A stretch of DNA of 64,000 bases from Maribacter caenipelagi (GCF_004364175.1 NZ_SNZW01000020.1:62001-126000); one strand, 5' to 3'; counted from the stretch's first letter, positions 42,716 to 53,152 are shown. The notes: generated by a model from the letters alone, not told the origin. Made by a program: numbers and translations.

Positions 42716-43798
42716 ATGGAAAATTCAAAACAAATGAGAACATGGTTGGATGACTTAAACCTAGACCATCCACTAGTAATAGCAGGGCCATGTAGTGCGG
42801 AAACAGAGGAACAAGTGTTAGGTATAGCGCACTCCTTAAAAGATACCGATGTAAACTATTACAGAGCCGGTATTTGGAAACCACGTACTCGCCCAGGAAA
42901 TTTTGAAGGTGTAGGTGCTTTGGGTCTTAAATGGCTTCAAAAAGTTAAAGCAGAAACGGGCATGAAAACAGCTACAGAAGTAGCAAACCGTGCACACGTT
43001 GAATTAGCATTAGAGCACGATATCGATTTATTATGGATCGGCGCAAGATCAACGGTGAGTCCGTTTATCGTTCAAGAAATAGCCGATGCATTAAAAGGAA
43101 CTGATAAAGTTGTATTGGTAAAGAATCCTGTAAATCCAGATTTAGCTTTATGGTTAGGAGCTGTTGAGCGTTTGGCTACTGCAGATATTAAAAATTTGGG
43201 AGTAATACATAGAGGTTTCTCTACATATGAGAAAACTAAATATAGAAATATTCCAGAATGGCAAATGGCGATTGATCTGCAAACTAAATTTCCAGATTTA
43301 CCTATTATCAATGACCCATCGCACATTACAGGAAATAGAGAAATGATCTTTGATGTATCACAAACTGCTCTTGATCTTAATTTTGACGGATTGATGATAG
43401 AAACACATCATGATCCAGATAACGCATGGAGTGATGCTGCACAGCAAGTGACACCAAGCAAATTGGTACAGATCATGAGAGATCTCAAAATTCGTAAAGA
43501 GGATAATACCGAGGCTGAGTATAATGCAAAGCTAAATAACCTTAGAGCCAATATTGATATTATTGATAATCAATTAATTGAAACTTTAGGTAAGCGTATG
43601 AAAACCTCAGATGCTATCGGTGAGCTTAAAAAAGAGAAAAACGTAGCAGTATTGCAAAGTACACGTTGGAATGAAATCTTAGGAGCAATGATTCTAGAAG
43701 GAGAAAGTAAGGGCTTAAGTGAAGAGTTTGTTCTTCGTATGTTCAAAGCAATTCACCAAGAGTCTATTCGTCATCAAGAAAAGATAGTAAACGCTTAA
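42716..43798 (+). CDS. Bifunctional DAHP synthase / chorismate mutase (AroQ)
   Basis: The first enzyme of the shikimate pathway fused to chorismate mutase, 360 residues. Residues 1 to about 262 are a short AroA-beta type DAHP synthase (VIAGPCSAETEEQ, YRAGIWKPRTRPGNFEG, LLWIGARST, VLVKNPVNPD, INDPSHITGNRE, LMIETHHDPDNAWSDA). From about residue 275 on is a three-helix AroQ mutase (LRANIDIIDNQLIETLGKRM, then SDAIGELKKEK and the C-terminal helix to VNA). It supplies prephenate to pheA and tyrA in the same operon. A terminator follows. Confidence 0.95.
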   Translation: MENSKQMRTWLDDLNLDHPLVIAGPCSAETEEQVLGIAHSLKDTDVNYYRAGIWKPRTRPGNFEGVGALGLKWLQKVKAETGMKTATEVANRAHVELALEHDIDLLWIGARSTVSPFIVQEIADALKGTDKVVLVKNPVNPDLALWLGAVERLATADIKNLGVIHRGFSTYEKTKYRNIPEWQMAIDLQTKFPDLPIINDPSHITGNREMIFDVSQTALDLNFDGLMIETHHDPDNAWSDAAQQVTPSKLVQIMRDLKIRKEDNTEAEYNAKLNNLRANIDIIDNQLIETLGKRMKTSDAIGELKKEKNVAVLQSTRWNEILGAMILEGESKGLSEEFVLRMFKAIHQESIRHQEKIVNA

Positions 43799-43822
43799 GG
43801 TTAACTTAACTTTATACCTAAA

Positions 43823-43853
43823 AAACATCCGTATTATGCGGATGTTTTTTTTT
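43823..43853 (+). terminator. Terminator of the Phe/Tyr operon
   Basis: AACATCCG and CGGATGTT pair around TATTATG, followed by nine T. Confidence 0.88.
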
Positions 43854-43954
43854 GGCCTAATTTTTAAATAGTAAGAAAAGTAGTACGTATTGACAATATC
43901 CCCCAATATGTATCGTTTAGGGGACTAAAGAACCATTTTAACCAAACCCAAAGT

Positions 43955-46045
43955 ATGAAAAAAGTAGTATTAGTTGCCATCATGTTGGTAGCATCACTAT
44001 CAGCAAAAGCACAATCTTATATTGGCTATTTAACCGATAATTATAGTGGGGTAAACGGAGTCATTTCTAACCCGGCAAATATCGCAGACTCGCGCTTTAA
44101 AACAGACATCAATTTAGTTGGTGTAAGTGGTTTTCTTGCCAATGATTATGTAGGTGTCGGTTATTCAGATTTAGTGTCAAGTGATTTTGATTTTGATAGA
44201 GATGCGAACCTAATGTTGACAAGCAACAATAATTTTTCTGGTAACGTAGATATATTAGGTCCGTCATTTATGTTTAACGTAGGTAGAAAATCATCGATAG
44301 CGGTATTCACTAGGGCAAGAAGTTTTGTTACCGGTAATGAATTTAACGGCGAAAGTATTGATGATTTAGATGACAGCATTGATGAAAGTCAAGACTTTTT
44401 GGTAGATGAAGGAGATTTCTTTGCCGCTGGGCATGGCTGGGCAGAAGTAGGTATTACATACGCTCAAGAATTAATGAATAAAGAGGAGCATTTTTTAAAA
44501 GGGGGACTTTCGTTAAAATATTTAAAAGGTTTTGGTAATGCATATGTTACAGGTAGAAATGTTACTATTAATTATGATGCCGACGGTGCAACATTACCAA
44601 ATAGTACTACAATTGGAACATTAGAATCTACGGGCGATTTAATTTATGGTCGTGCAGATGATTATGATGATGACAACTATGATTACGAAGTGCCAGATGC
44701 AAACGGATTCGGATTCGATTTAGGTTTTGTTTATGAGTGGAGACCTAATTACGAAGATTATGTGGTTACGGGCGCAGACGGTGAAAAAACTGTAATGAAA
44801 GACAAGAACAAGTACAAGCTTAAACTAGGCTTGTCTCTTACTGATATTGGGTCCGTTAAATATAGGGGTAGTTTAATTGATAATTACAATATCAACAACA
44901 CCATTACCCAAGATGATTATGACAACATTGAAGATTCTGATGATTTACAGAATCTATATACGTTTACACAAGCTACAGAAGATATGAAAGCTGGTTTACC
45001 GACAGCACTTCATTTTAATGCAGATTGGAACATTAAGAACAATTTTTATTTGAATTTCAATACAGATGTATCTATGCGTTCTGCCGGTGAGAATAACCTT
45101 AGAACTGCAAATGTATTTTCTTTGACCCCTCGTTTTGAAAGCAAGTGGTTTAGCTTCTATTTACCGGTAAGTAGCTATCAATATAGCGGCTTGCAAGTAG
45201 GTGCTGGTTTACGTGCCGGACCATTATATATTGGTTCAGGATCATTGCTATCTACATTCACGAAAAATGAAATACAAGGTGCAGATATATATGCAGGTTT
45301 AAAAGTGCCGGTATATTACGGTCAGCCTAAAGATTCTGACGGCGATGGTATAACAAACAAAGAGGATGGTTGCCCAAAAAAAGCAGGTCCAATAGAAAAT
45401 AATGGTTGCCCTTGGGGAGATACAGACGGAGATTCTGTTTTAGATAATGAAGATCAATGCAAAGATGAAGCAGGACCAGTAGAAAACAACGGTTGCCCAT
45501 GGGTAGATACCGATGGTGATACTATAATGGATAACGAAGATCAGTGTATCGATGAAGCAGGACCAGTAGAGAATAATGGCTGCCCTTGGGCAGATTCTGA
45601 TGGCGATTCTGTTTTGGACAAAGATGATGAGTGTCCGAATGAAATGGGAACTGTGGCAAACAAAGGTTGTCCAGAGCCTGTAGTTACCGCTGAGGTTCAA
45701 AAATCTTTGAACGAATATGCTAAAACTATTTTGTTCAATACAGGTAAATCAACACTAAAAGATGAGTCTACCCCAGTATTGGTAGATATTATCGGTATTT
45801 TGAACGAGTATCCTAATGCTAATTTTACCATAGAAGGTCATACCGATAGTATTGGTTCTGTAGCAACTAATCAGAAATTATCTGAATCTAGAGCGCAAGC
45901 GGTTTTACAATTTTTAATAGACGGTGGTATTTCGCCGGCAAGAATAACCGCAATAGGTTATGGAGAAAGTAAGCCAATTGCTACGAATATGTATAAGGAC
46001 GGAAGACAGAAAAACAGACGCGTTGAGATTAACTTAGCGCAATAG
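43955..46045 (+). CDS. OmpA family outer-membrane protein with thrombospondin type 3 repeats
   Basis: A 696-residue exported protein. Signal peptide (residues 1-19), then a large beta-barrel domain to about residue 460. About four calcium-binding TSP type-3 repeats follow, each with DxDGDxxxDxxDxC spacing ([57 protein letters not shown]). The C-terminal OmpA domain ends the protein, with peptidoglycan-binding [12 protein letters not shown] and NRRVEI. It probably anchors the outer membrane to the wall and bridges to the surface. The gene is single, bounded by terminators. Confidence 0.93.
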   Translation: MKKVVLVAIMLVASLSAKAQSYIGYLTDNYSGVNGVISNPANIADSRFKTDINLVGVSGFLANDYVGVGYSDLVSSDFDFDRDANLMLTSNNNFSGNVDILGPSFMFNVGRKSSIAVFTRARSFVTGNEFNGESIDDLDDSIDESQDFLVDEGDFFAAGHGWAEVGITYAQELMNKEEHFLKGGLSLKYLKGFGNAYVTGRNVTINYDADGATLPNSTTIGTLESTGDLIYGRADDYDDDNYDYEVPDANGFGFDLGFVYEWRPNYEDYVVTGADGEKTVMKDKNKYKLKLGLSLTDIGSVKYRGSLIDNYNINNTITQDDYDNIEDSDDLQNLYTFTQATEDMKAGLPTALHFNADWNIKNNFYLNFNTDVSMRSAGENNLRTANVFSLTPRFESKWFSFYLPVSSYQYSGLQVGAGLRAGPLYIGSGSLLSTFTKNEIQGADIYAGLKVPVYYGQPKDSDGDGITNKEDGCPKKAGPIENNGCPWGDTDGDSVLDNEDQCKDEAGPVENNGCPWVDTDGDTIMDNEDQCIDEAGPVENNGCPWADSDGDSVLDKDDECPNEMGTVANKGCPEPVVTAEVQKSLNEYAKTILFNTGKSTLKDESTPVLVDIIGILNEYPNANFTIEGHTDSIGSVATNQKLSESRAQAVLQFLIDGGISPARITAIGYGESKPIATNMYKDGRQKNRRVEINLAQ

Positions 46046-46060
46046 TTTTAAGTTGTGTAT

Positions 46061-46095
46061 AAAAAAAAGCCCGGTAAATACCGGGCTTTTTTTTG
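46061..46095 (+). terminator. Bidirectional terminator
   Basis: AAAAAAGCCCGGTA and TACCGGGCTTTTTT pair around AA, between the OmpA gene and the convergent secreted-protein gene. Confidence 0.9.
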
Positions 46096-46107
46096 TTATA
46101 GCTTGTG

Positions 46108-46545
46108 TTACTTTTTGAATATATATCGTGTTATAAAAATACCTGAAGAGTCTCCTTTTCCGCCATCACTTTCTACAGCGCTTGTTACAAATGCAAGTTC
46201 CCAGCCTTCTGCTACCATCGCATTTATTTTAGAAGTTATTACGGCATCATTGGCTGCTATATTTTGAAAACGGATTCCACCGATATTAAAAAAGTTTAAT
46301 AATTTAGTTTCATCAAAGTCTTTGACCCTGATTTCATCTCTTTTTGATTTATTTCGAGTTTTATCATCTTCGGTTTGTGTCGAAGTAAACTCTTCATAAT
46401 TTTTGTCTTCATTACCGTCGATGATTCTTGATCTTCCTAAACCGCTCGATACAATTGATTCTACACTAGTAATAACTTTATACTGCTGAGCGCTTAAACT
46501 TACAGTCGTACAAACAAATAATAGGGTAAATAAGATACTTTTCAT
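46108..46545 (-). CDS. Secreted protein of unknown function
   Basis: A 145-residue protein with a clear signal peptide (MKSILFTLLFVCTTVSLSAQ). The mature part is charged, with a lysine/aspartate stretch (TEDDKTRNKSKRDEIRVKDF) and a closing beta-rich GWELAFVTSAVES ... IFITRYIFKK. No family is recognised. Two tandem ATGs (46548, 46545) fit; a further upstream start adds 12 residues before the signal peptide and is rejected. It converges on the OmpA gene. Confidence 0.65.
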   Translation of the reverse strand: MKSILFTLLFVCTTVSLSAQQYKVITSVESIVSSGLGRSRIIDGNEDKNYEEFTSTQTEDDKTRNKSKRDEIRVKDFDETKLLNFFNIGGIRFQNIAANDAVITSKINAMVAEGWELAFVTSAVESDGGKGDSSGIFITRYIFKK

Positions 46546-46684
46546 CATAATTTTGATTTTTAAAATTTTGGTTAATTTCATTGATAATGAACTATTAACA
46601 GTATAGTAGTTGTAAAATTGTATAAAATGTAACTAAACTTTAAAAAAATCACTTTTAGTAAAGTAGTATGATAGAATGAAGCAT

Positions 46685-46718
46685 AAAAAAACCGATGCTT
46701 TTCACATCGGTTTTTTTA
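46685..46718 (-). terminator. Terminator, usable in both directions
   Basis: AAAAAACCGATG and CATCGGTTTTTTT pair around CTTTTCA. It lies just after the stop of the minus-strand gene at 46737-47549. Confidence 0.85.
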
Positions 46719-46736
46719 TTTAATATGCTTTTGTTT

Positions 46737-47549
46737 CTATTGAATAGAGAAATCAAAAACAGATTGGTTCTCTCTACCTTGAGGTACTTGACCTTGGTAG
46801 ATAAAGCAATACTCACCAGGCTCTAAAGAATCAGGAGTCACTTTGAATTTGTTACCTTCAATTTCCTCAATAGCAAAGTTAAGTGCATATTTAGGGTCAA
46901 TACCACTACTACTAGTGATCCAGCTACTTTTTCCGGTAATAACCTCTCTAAGGTTCTTTTTTTCTTTAACTGTAAGTTTTACTAACACAAACTCGTTAGG
47001 GTTACTTGCCATTCTAAACCACCAGTTAAAGATGCCCGTATCGCCGCCTTGGTTGTTTTGCATGTTATCAACTTGTGTTACGCTAGGATCAAAAATGAAA
47101 GTGAATTCAGGTTGACTTTGACGAATAACGTTGTTAGATTGTGTTTTTGGTAATTGAGCTTTTTGCTTAGCGTTTATCAATCCAGAAACTAATTTCTGTG
47201 CAACTTGATTAGAGTTTGCTCCAGAAAATACACTTGGTTGAACTAATTTATCTTCACCACTAGCATCAGTATAATAAATTCCAGTTTTAGACATGGTATT
47301 TTGCTTAGACTTGTCCATGATTAAAGACAGCACTTCAGAAGAAACACCTGCATTTTTCATTTGCCCAAGCGCTGAAATAGAAGCATCGAACTTAACATCA
47401 GACGTATTTATTTTATCAATAATCATATAATCGTCAAAACCAAGTTCAACCATTTGCACAACTGATTCGTTCGTAATTGTTTCTTGGGCAGCCCCAAAAG
47501 TAAAAACTGATAAGGTTAGTATCAGTAATGATTTTTTAATGAATTTCAT
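46737..47549 (-). CDS. Secreted protein of unknown function
   Basis: A 270-residue exported protein. Signal peptide (FIKKSLLILTLSVFTFGAAQ), then a helical segment TITNESVVQMVELGFDDYMIIDKIN ... VSSEVLSLIMDKSKQ that resembles the short helical modules found before lipoprotein-like domains, then a beta-rich half (PEFTFIFDPSVTQV, GIFNWWFRMASNPNEFVLVKL, PDSLEPGEYCFIYQG). No enzyme motif is visible. It has its own terminator and is divergent from rsgA (107 bp gap). Confidence 0.65.
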   Translation of the reverse strand: MKFIKKSLLILTLSVFTFGAAQETITNESVVQMVELGFDDYMIIDKINTSDVKFDASISALGQMKNAGVSSEVLSLIMDKSKQNTMSKTGIYYTDASGEDKLVQPSVFSGANSNQVAQKLVSGLINAKQKAQLPKTQSNNVIRQSQPEFTFIFDPSVTQVDNMQNNQGGDTGIFNWWFRMASNPNEFVLVKLTVKEKKNLREVITGKSSWITSSSGIDPKYALNFAIEEIEGNKFKVTPDSLEPGEYCFIYQGQVPQGRENQSVFDFSIQ

Positions 47550-47656
47550 TTTCTAGAGTTTGGTTATTATTTACAATTATAGTTCTAATTCCAAATTTAT
47601 ATTAATTTTTATATTTAAAGCAGTTACTTTGTATAAAAGGAAGGTATTTTATATAG

Positions 47657-48610
47657 ATGGTAGGAATTGTTTATAAATCTACGGGGAGTTGGTACACTGT
47701 TAAGGCAGAAAATGGTGATTTCTATGAATGTAGAATTAAAGGAAAGTTTAGAATAAAGGGAATAAAAAGTACTAACCCAGTTGCTGTTGGTGATAGCGTT
47801 CGCTTTGAGGTTGAGACAATTGGAGATGATACCATTGGTATTATCAATGAAATTGAAACCCGCAAAAACTATATTATACGTAAGTCTGTAAACCTTTCTA
47901 AACAGACACATATCATCGCTGCAAATTTAGATCAGGTTTTTTTATTGGTTACCTTAAATAATCCGCCGACCTATCCAGTTTTTATAGATCGTTTTTTAAT
48001 AACTGCTGAAGCATACGAAATACCTGCAGTTTTACTTTTTAATAAAGTAGACACTTACGCTCCAGAAGAGTTAGATGAAATTAAATTCTTGGCAGCATTG
48101 TATCGTAATATCGGTTATACCTGTTTAGGTATTTCTGCAGTAACAGGTAAGAATGTAGATAAGGTCAAAGAAATGATGGTAGGTAAGACCTCTATGTTTT
48201 CTGGTCATTCTGGCGTAGGTAAATCGACACTGGTAAATGCCATAGAGCCTAATTTAGATATTAAGACAAAACAAATTTCCCAGCAGCATGCTCAAGGTCA
48301 GCATACCACCACGTTTGCAGAAATGTTCGATTTAAGTTTTAATGCTCGAATAATAGATACACCCGGTATAAAAGGATTCGGTATCGTAGATATGGAAAAG
48401 GAAGAGATTGGTAATTATTTTCCAGAGTTTTTTGAACTGAAACAGCACTGTAAGTTTAATAATTGTATTCATGTAGACGAGCCAAAATGTGCCGTAAAAG
48501 ATGCCTTAGAAGCCGGCGATATTGCATGGAGTAGGTATAATAGCTATTTGCAGATGATAAAAGGCGAAGATGAGCATTATAGGGTAGATATACATGACGA
48601 GAAAAAATGA
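47657..48610 (+). CDS. rsgA: Ribosome small-subunit biogenesis GTPase
   Basis: A circularly permuted GTPase that checks 30S maturation. Order of motifs is permuted as expected: G4 NKVD, G1 GHSGVGKSTLVNA, G3 DTPGIKGFG. An N-terminal OB-fold precedes them (SVGDSV-like AVGDSVRFEVE) and a C-terminal zinc finger follows (CKFNNCIHVDEPKCAV). The 317 residues are full length. It overlaps dtd by 4 nt, forming a compact housekeeping operon. Confidence 0.96.
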   Translation: MVGIVYKSTGSWYTVKAENGDFYECRIKGKFRIKGIKSTNPVAVGDSVRFEVETIGDDTIGIINEIETRKNYIIRKSVNLSKQTHIIAANLDQVFLLVTLNNPPTYPVFIDRFLITAEAYEIPAVLLFNKVDTYAPEELDEIKFLAALYRNIGYTCLGISAVTGKNVDKVKEMMVGKTSMFSGHSGVGKSTLVNAIEPNLDIKTKQISQQHAQGQHTTTFAEMFDLSFNARIIDTPGIKGFGIVDMEKEEIGNYFPEFFELKQHCKFNNCIHVDEPKCAVKDALEAGDIAWSRYNSYLQMIKGEDEHYRVDIHDEKK

Positions 48611-49059
48611 GAGCAGTACTACAGCGAGTTTCCAAAGCTAGTGTAACGGTCGAAGGAAAAAAGATAAGTGCCATTGAACAAGGAATTTTAATACTCATTG
48701 GCATTGAGAATGAAGATATGCAAGACGATATAGATTGGCTTACGAATAAAATAGTCAATCTACGTATTTTTAATGATGACGGCGGAGTAATGAATATGTC
48801 GCTTCTAGCTACAAAAGGCGATGCAATTGTGGTCAGTCAATTTACATTACATGCCAGTACAAAAAAAGGCAATCGCCCGTCATATATTAAAGCTGCAAGA
48901 CCAGATGTAGCCATTCCTTTATATGAAGCTTTTATTGCCACTTTGGAATCTAAAATGGGTAAAAAAGTAGGTACAGGAGAATTTGGCGCAGATATGAAGG
49001 TAGAATTATTGAATGATGGTCCGGTTACAATATTAATTGATACTAAAAATAAAGATTGA
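48607..49059 (+). CDS. dtd: D-aminoacyl-tRNA deacylase
   Basis: Removes D-amino acids (and glycine) mischarged on tRNA. The 150-residue protein has RAVLQRVSKASVTVEG, SLLATKGDAIVVSQFTLHA (the SQFTL catalytic motif), KKGNRPSYIKAARP and TGEFGADMKVELLNDGPVTI (the GxPxx-type cross-subunit motif as NDGPVT). Complete and typical. Its TGA overlaps the ATG of the next gene. Confidence 0.97.
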   Translation: MRAVLQRVSKASVTVEGKKISAIEQGILILIGIENEDMQDDIDWLTNKIVNLRIFNDDGGVMNMSLLATKGDAIVVSQFTLHASTKKGNRPSYIKAARPDVAIPLYEAFIATLESKMGKKVGTGEFGADMKVELLNDGPVTILIDTKNKD

Positions 49060-49385
49060 TGAACATCGAAAACGCACAGTTAGCAGTAGATAATTGGATC
49101 AAAGAACACGGCGTTCGTTATTTCAACGAGCTGACCAATATGGCGCAGTTAACAGAAGAAGTAGGCGAGGTCGCTAGAATTATTGCTAGACGCTATGGTG
49201 AGCAAAGCGAAAAAGAATCTGATAAGAACAAAGATTTAGGCGAAGAATTGGCAGATGTAATGTTTGTAGTATTGTGTTTGGCGAATCAGACAGGTATCGA
49301 TTTACAACAAGCTTTTGATAAAAAGTTAGATTTAAAAACAAAGCGTGATCATGACCGTCATCACAGCAATAAAAAGTTGAAATAG
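49059..49385 (+). CDS. MazG-like nucleotide pyrophosphohydrolase
   Basis: A 108-residue all-alpha NTP pyrophosphatase. The metal-binding EExxE...ExxD pattern is seen as LTEEVGEVARIIARRYGE and DLGEELADVMFVVLCLAN. It probably cleans non-canonical dNTPs. The ATG at 49059 overlaps the dtd stop (TGATG), giving MNIENAQLAV. It ends 37 nt before aroA and the run rsgA-dtd-this gene-aroA appears co-transcribed. Confidence 0.9.
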   Translation: MNIENAQLAVDNWIKEHGVRYFNELTNMAQLTEEVGEVARIIARRYGEQSEKESDKNKDLGEELADVMFVVLCLANQTGIDLQQAFDKKLDLKTKRDHDRHHSNKKLK

Positions 49386-49422
49386 GCGTATATTTGGCGT
49401 TCTATTTTTAAAACCATACGCT

Positions 49423-50652
49423 TTGAAAATTCACCTAACTGGTCCGTCAAATCATCAATTAAAAGATACCATAACTATAACAGGTTCTAAAAGTGAATCT
49501 AACCGTAGTTTATTATTAGCTGCATTATTCCCGGATATTAAAATAGAAAATATTTCAAACTCTGATGATGCCCAGGTTATGGCTGAAGGTTTGAAAATTT
49601 CAGATGGAACAGTAGATATACATCATGCCGGTACTGCAATGCGATTTTTGACTGGTTATTTCTCTTCTCAAGAAGGTAAAGATGTAATTCTTACCGGTTC
49701 TAAAAGAATGACTGAGAGACCAATTAAAATTCTTGTCGAAGCTTTGAGAACTTTAGGGGCAGAAATCTCGTATGTGCAAGACGAAGGCTATCCGCCTATA
49801 AAAATCAAAGGTCAACGTATCGTAAAAGATAAAGTTAGTCTGCCTGCAAATGTAAGTAGCCAATATATTTCTTCTTTATTATTAATTGCACCAAGTCTAG
49901 AAAACGGACTGGAATTAGAGTTAGTGGGCAAGATTACTTCGGTGCCATATATAAAAATGACCTTAGCGCTACTTGAAGAAATCGGGGTGGAAACTTCTTT
50001 TGAAGGTAATATGATTAAAGTGTCGTCGAAAGCAAAAGTAGCACCTACGACATTGGTTGTGGAGTCTGACTGGAGTTCAGCTTCTTATTTCTATGGTATT
50101 TGTGCACTTGCAGCCCCGGGTACAGAAATTACTTTATCTGCATATAAAAAGAAGAGCCTTCAGGGAGATAGTGTACTTGCTGATATTTATACCGCCTTCG
50201 GAGTTGAAACTAGCTTTGGTGAAAATAAAATCACCTTAAAAAAGACCGATAAAAAAGTATTGGCAGCCAATGAATTCGATTTAGCCAATGCGCCAGATAT
50301 TGCACAAACTATTGCAGTTACTTGTTTCGGATTAGGCGTTGGTTGTCATTTAATAGGTTTACACACCTTAAAAATTAAAGAAACAGATCGTTTAGAAGCT
50401 TTACATACAGAGCTTTCTAAATTGGGGGCAAATATTTCTGTTACCGATAAGACACTTACTATTCTACCAACATCTGAAATTAACGCGGATATAGCTATAG
50501 ATACGTATAACGATCATAGAATGGCAATGGCTTTTGCACCGTTGGCAATGAAAACTACCCTTTTTGTGAATGATGCAGAGGTGGTTTCGAAGTCATATCC
50601 AGATTTTTGGAACGACCTAAAACAACTAGATTTCAGCATAAAAGAATTATAA
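49423..50652 (+). CDS. aroA: 3-phosphoshikimate 1-carboxyvinyltransferase (EPSP synthase), TTG start
   Basis: Adds enolpyruvate to shikimate-3-phosphate in the shikimate pathway. The 409-residue protein has GSKSESNRSLLLAAL, DIHHAGTAMRFLTGYF, RPIKILVEALRTLGA, ANVSSQYISSLLLIAP, KIKETDRLEALHTELSKLGA and YNDHRMAMAFAPLA. The reading frame opens at TTG (49423) coding MKIHLTGPS; no in-frame ATG lies between the preceding stop and the conserved lysine-serine motif, so TTG is the likely start. It links to the aromatic operon elsewhere in the window only by pathway. Confidence 0.94.
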   Translation: MKIHLTGPSNHQLKDTITITGSKSESNRSLLLAALFPDIKIENISNSDDAQVMAEGLKISDGTVDIHHAGTAMRFLTGYFSSQEGKDVILTGSKRMTERPIKILVEALRTLGAEISYVQDEGYPPIKIKGQRIVKDKVSLPANVSSQYISSLLLIAPSLENGLELELVGKITSVPYIKMTLALLEEIGVETSFEGNMIKVSSKAKVAPTTLVVESDWSSASYFYGICALAAPGTEITLSAYKKKSLQGDSVLADIYTAFGVETSFGENKITLKKTDKKVLAANEFDLANAPDIAQTIAVTCFGLGVGCHLIGLHTLKIKETDRLEALHTELSKLGANISVTDKTLTILPTSEINADIAIDTYNDHRMAMAFAPLAMKTTLFVNDAEVVSKSYPDFWNDLKQLDFSIKEL

Positions 50653-50664
50653 TTAACGTTTTAC

Positions 50665-50696
50665 TTGACAAGGCCTATCTGCAGATTGTATATTTG
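50665..50696 (+). promoter_or_regulatory. Predicted promoter of queA
   Basis: TTG (50665-50667), a 21-bp spacer and TATATTTG (50689-50696, exact TAnnTTTG) form the cleanest Bacteroidota promoter in the window, 35 bp before the ATG. Confidence 0.75.
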
Positions 50697-50731
50697 CAGC
50701 CGCAATTTGCTACAATAAATATAATAGCTAC

Positions 50732-51781
50732 ATGAAATTATCAAATTTTAGTTTTGAGCTTCCAGACGAATTATTGGCGGAGCATCCATCTGAAAATAGA
50801 GATGAGTCTAAATTAATGGTTATCCACAGAGAGACCGGAAAGATTGAGCACAAGATGTTCAAAGACATGATCGACTATTTTGATGAAGGTGATGTTATGG
50901 TTCTTAATAACACTAAAGTTTTTCCTGCCCGTTTATATGGTAACAAGGAAAAAACAGGTGCTCGTATCGAGGTTTTTCTTTTACGTGAGTTGAACGAAGA
51001 GCAACGTCTATGGGATGTTCTTGTAGATCCAGCCCGTAAAATACGTATTGGTAACAAGCTATACTTTGGTGATGATGAAACGTTGGTAGCTGAGGTTATC
51101 GATAACACTACTTCTAGAGGTAGAACATTACGTTTCTTATATGATGGTGCTTACTTAGATTTTAGAAGAAAATTAAGAGAGTTAGGTGAAACTCCTTTAC
51201 CTAAGTACATTAAAAGAGATGTTGAGCCAGAAGATGAAGGTCGTTACCAGACTATTTATGCAAAGCACGAAGGTGCAGTTGCTGCTCCAACAGCTGGTCT
51301 TCACTTCTCTAAACACTTATTAAAGCGTTTAGAAATTAAAGGTGTTGATTTTGCCGAATTAACTTTACATGTTGGTTTGGGTACATTCAACCCAGTAGAG
51401 GTTGAGGATCTTTCTAAGCATAAAATGGATAGCGAAGAGCTATTTATTGATGAAAAAGCTACAGATATTGTGAACAATGCCAAGTTACAAAAACGTCGTA
51501 TTTGTGCTGTAGGTACCACTGCAATGAGAGGTTTGGAAAGTGCGGTTTCATCTAAGCATACGTTGAATACATATGAAGGTTGGACGAATAAGTTCATTTT
51601 CCCTCCATATGACTTCAGTATCGCAAATGCAATGATTACCAATTTCCACTTACCAAAATCTACATTATTGATGATGGTATCTGCATTTATGGGTCATGAT
51701 TTAATGAACAAAGCATATAAAGAAGCAATACTGGAAAACTATAAGTTCTATTCTTATGGAGATGCCATGTTGATTATATAA
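50732..51781 (+). CDS. queA: S-adenosylmethionine:tRNA ribosyltransferase-isomerase
   Basis: Makes epoxyqueuosine in tRNA wobble position 34 using SAM as ribosyl donor. The 349-residue protein has [99 protein letters not shown] and [20 protein letters not shown]. Complete. It has its own promoter and terminator, so it is a single-gene unit. No preQ1 riboswitch is seen. Confidence 0.97.
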   Translation: MKLSNFSFELPDELLAEHPSENRDESKLMVIHRETGKIEHKMFKDMIDYFDEGDVMVLNNTKVFPARLYGNKEKTGARIEVFLLRELNEEQRLWDVLVDPARKIRIGNKLYFGDDETLVAEVIDNTTSRGRTLRFLYDGAYLDFRRKLRELGETPLPKYIKRDVEPEDEGRYQTIYAKHEGAVAAPTAGLHFSKHLLKRLEIKGVDFAELTLHVGLGTFNPVEVEDLSKHKMDSEELFIDEKATDIVNNAKLQKRRICAVGTTAMRGLESAVSSKHTLNTYEGWTNKFIFPPYDFSIANAMITNFHLPKSTLLMMVSAFMGHDLMNKAYKEAILENYKFYSYGDAMLII

Positions 51782-51820
51782 GTTCAAAAATATATCCTTT
51801 GTAAAAAGGACAAAATAATA

Positions 51821-51860
51821 AAATCCCGCTTTATCACATATTGAGAAAGCGGGATTTTTA
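51821..51860 (+). terminator. Terminator after queA
   Basis: AAATCCCGCTTT and AAAGCGGGATTT pair around a 13-nt loop, followed by TTTA. Confidence 0.85.
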
Positions 51861-51887
51861 TCACCAGTAATACCTACCTTTAAAAAG

Positions 51888-52931
51888 ATGGAAGAAATAA
51901 AGAAAAAAGATATTCGGGCACTAACGCGAGAGCAGCTTAGAGAATTCTTTGTTTCTAACGGTGACAAAGCTTTTCGTGGTAACCAAGTCTATGAGTGGTT
52001 ATGGCAGAAAGCGGCTTATTCTTTTGATGTGATGACGAATCTATCAAAAGAAACTAGAGAAATGCTAGAGGCAAACTTTGTTATCAACCATATTAAGGTG
52101 GATCAAATGCAGCGTAGTAGCGATGGTACGATTAAAAATGCGGTTCGCTTGCATGACGATTTAATTGTGGAGTCGGTATTGATTCCGACAAAATCTAGAA
52201 CCACTGCCTGTGTATCTAGTCAAGTTGGTTGCAGTTTAGACTGTAGGTTCTGTGCAACGTCTCGTTTGAAGCGTATGCGAAACTTGAATCCTGATGAAAT
52301 TTATGATCAAGTAGTTGCTATAGACAACGAAAGCCGATTGTATTTCGAAAGACCATTGAGTAATATTGTTTTTATGGGGATGGGTGAGCCTTTAATGAAC
52401 TACAACAATGTCTTAAAGGCAATTGATAAGATTACTTCTCCTGACGGATTGGGGATGTCTCCAAAGCGAATTACCGTGTCAACTTCCGGAGTGCCAAAAT
52501 TAATTCGAAAAATGGCAGACGATGAGGTGAAATTTAAATTGGCAGTTTCTCTGCATTCCGCAGTTGATGAAATCAGAACTTCAATTATGCCTTTTAATGC
52601 CAAGTTTACTTTGAGCGATTTGCGTGAGTCTTTAGTGTATTGGTACGAGAAAACAAGAAGTAGAATTACCTATGAATATGTTGTTTGGGACGGAATCAAT
52701 GATACCCAGAAAGATGTAGATGCCTTAGTAGAATTCTGTCGTTTTGCACCATCTAAAGTAAATTTAATAGAATATAACCCTATTGATGATGGCGAGTTCA
52801 AACAAGCCTCTAACGCAGCGATAGATCGCTACGTTAATACATTAGAGAAGAATAATATAGTAGTAACCGTTCGTCGTTCTAGAGGAAAGGATATTGATGC
52901 CGCATGCGGACAGTTGGCGAATAAATCGTGA
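51888..52931 (+). CDS. rlmN: Dual-specificity RNA methyltransferase (23S rRNA A2503 / tRNA A37)
   Basis: A radical SAM enzyme that methylates C2 of adenine. The 347-residue protein has the CxxxCxxC cluster in GCSLDCRFCAT, VFMGMGEPLMNYNNV, ITVSTSGVPKLI, LAVSLHSAVDE, LIEYNPI and a late cysteine in DIDAACGQLA, which fits the catalytic methyl-carrying Cys pair. Complete length. A long repeat-rich gap follows. Confidence 0.96.
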   Translation: MEEIKKKDIRALTREQLREFFVSNGDKAFRGNQVYEWLWQKAAYSFDVMTNLSKETREMLEANFVINHIKVDQMQRSSDGTIKNAVRLHDDLIVESVLIPTKSRTTACVSSQVGCSLDCRFCATSRLKRMRNLNPDEIYDQVVAIDNESRLYFERPLSNIVFMGMGEPLMNYNNVLKAIDKITSPDGLGMSPKRITVSTSGVPKLIRKMADDEVKFKLAVSLHSAVDEIRTSIMPFNAKFTLSDLRESLVYWYEKTRSRITYEYVVWDGINDTQKDVDALVEFCRFAPSKVNLIEYNPIDDGEFKQASNAAIDRYVNTLEKNNIVVTVRRSRGKDIDAACGQLANKS

Positions 52932-53152
52932 TTTTTGTATTAAGTAAAGAGTACAAAGTAATAAGTACGAGGTACGAAGTCTAAAGTTAGAAGAGAGAAA
53001 ATAGAGTTTAGAAATTAGACTTGTTATGAAGTGTTGTATTTAGCAAAGCTAAGCTTAAGAAATACAAAGTATTAAGTAATACGAATTACTAGAGCAATTG
53101 CTAACATAATATCTTAGTATTTTATACTTATTACTAAAAAACGCGAAGCGTT
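52932..53152. repeat. AAGTAC-type repeat array
   Basis: No gene is seen. Words such as AGAGTACAAAGTAATAAGTAC, GAGGTACGAAG, ATACAAAGTATTAAGTAATAC and a terminal AAAAAACGCGAAGCGT fill the stretch. The same order, AAGTAC words then an AACGCGAA(A/G)CGT word then 7-bp units, recurs at 63157-63565. Confidence 0.7.

Noticed and set aside
46055..46267. Plus-strand 70-codon frame after the OmpA gene
   Set aside because: It runs through a terminator and antisense to the secreted-protein gene.
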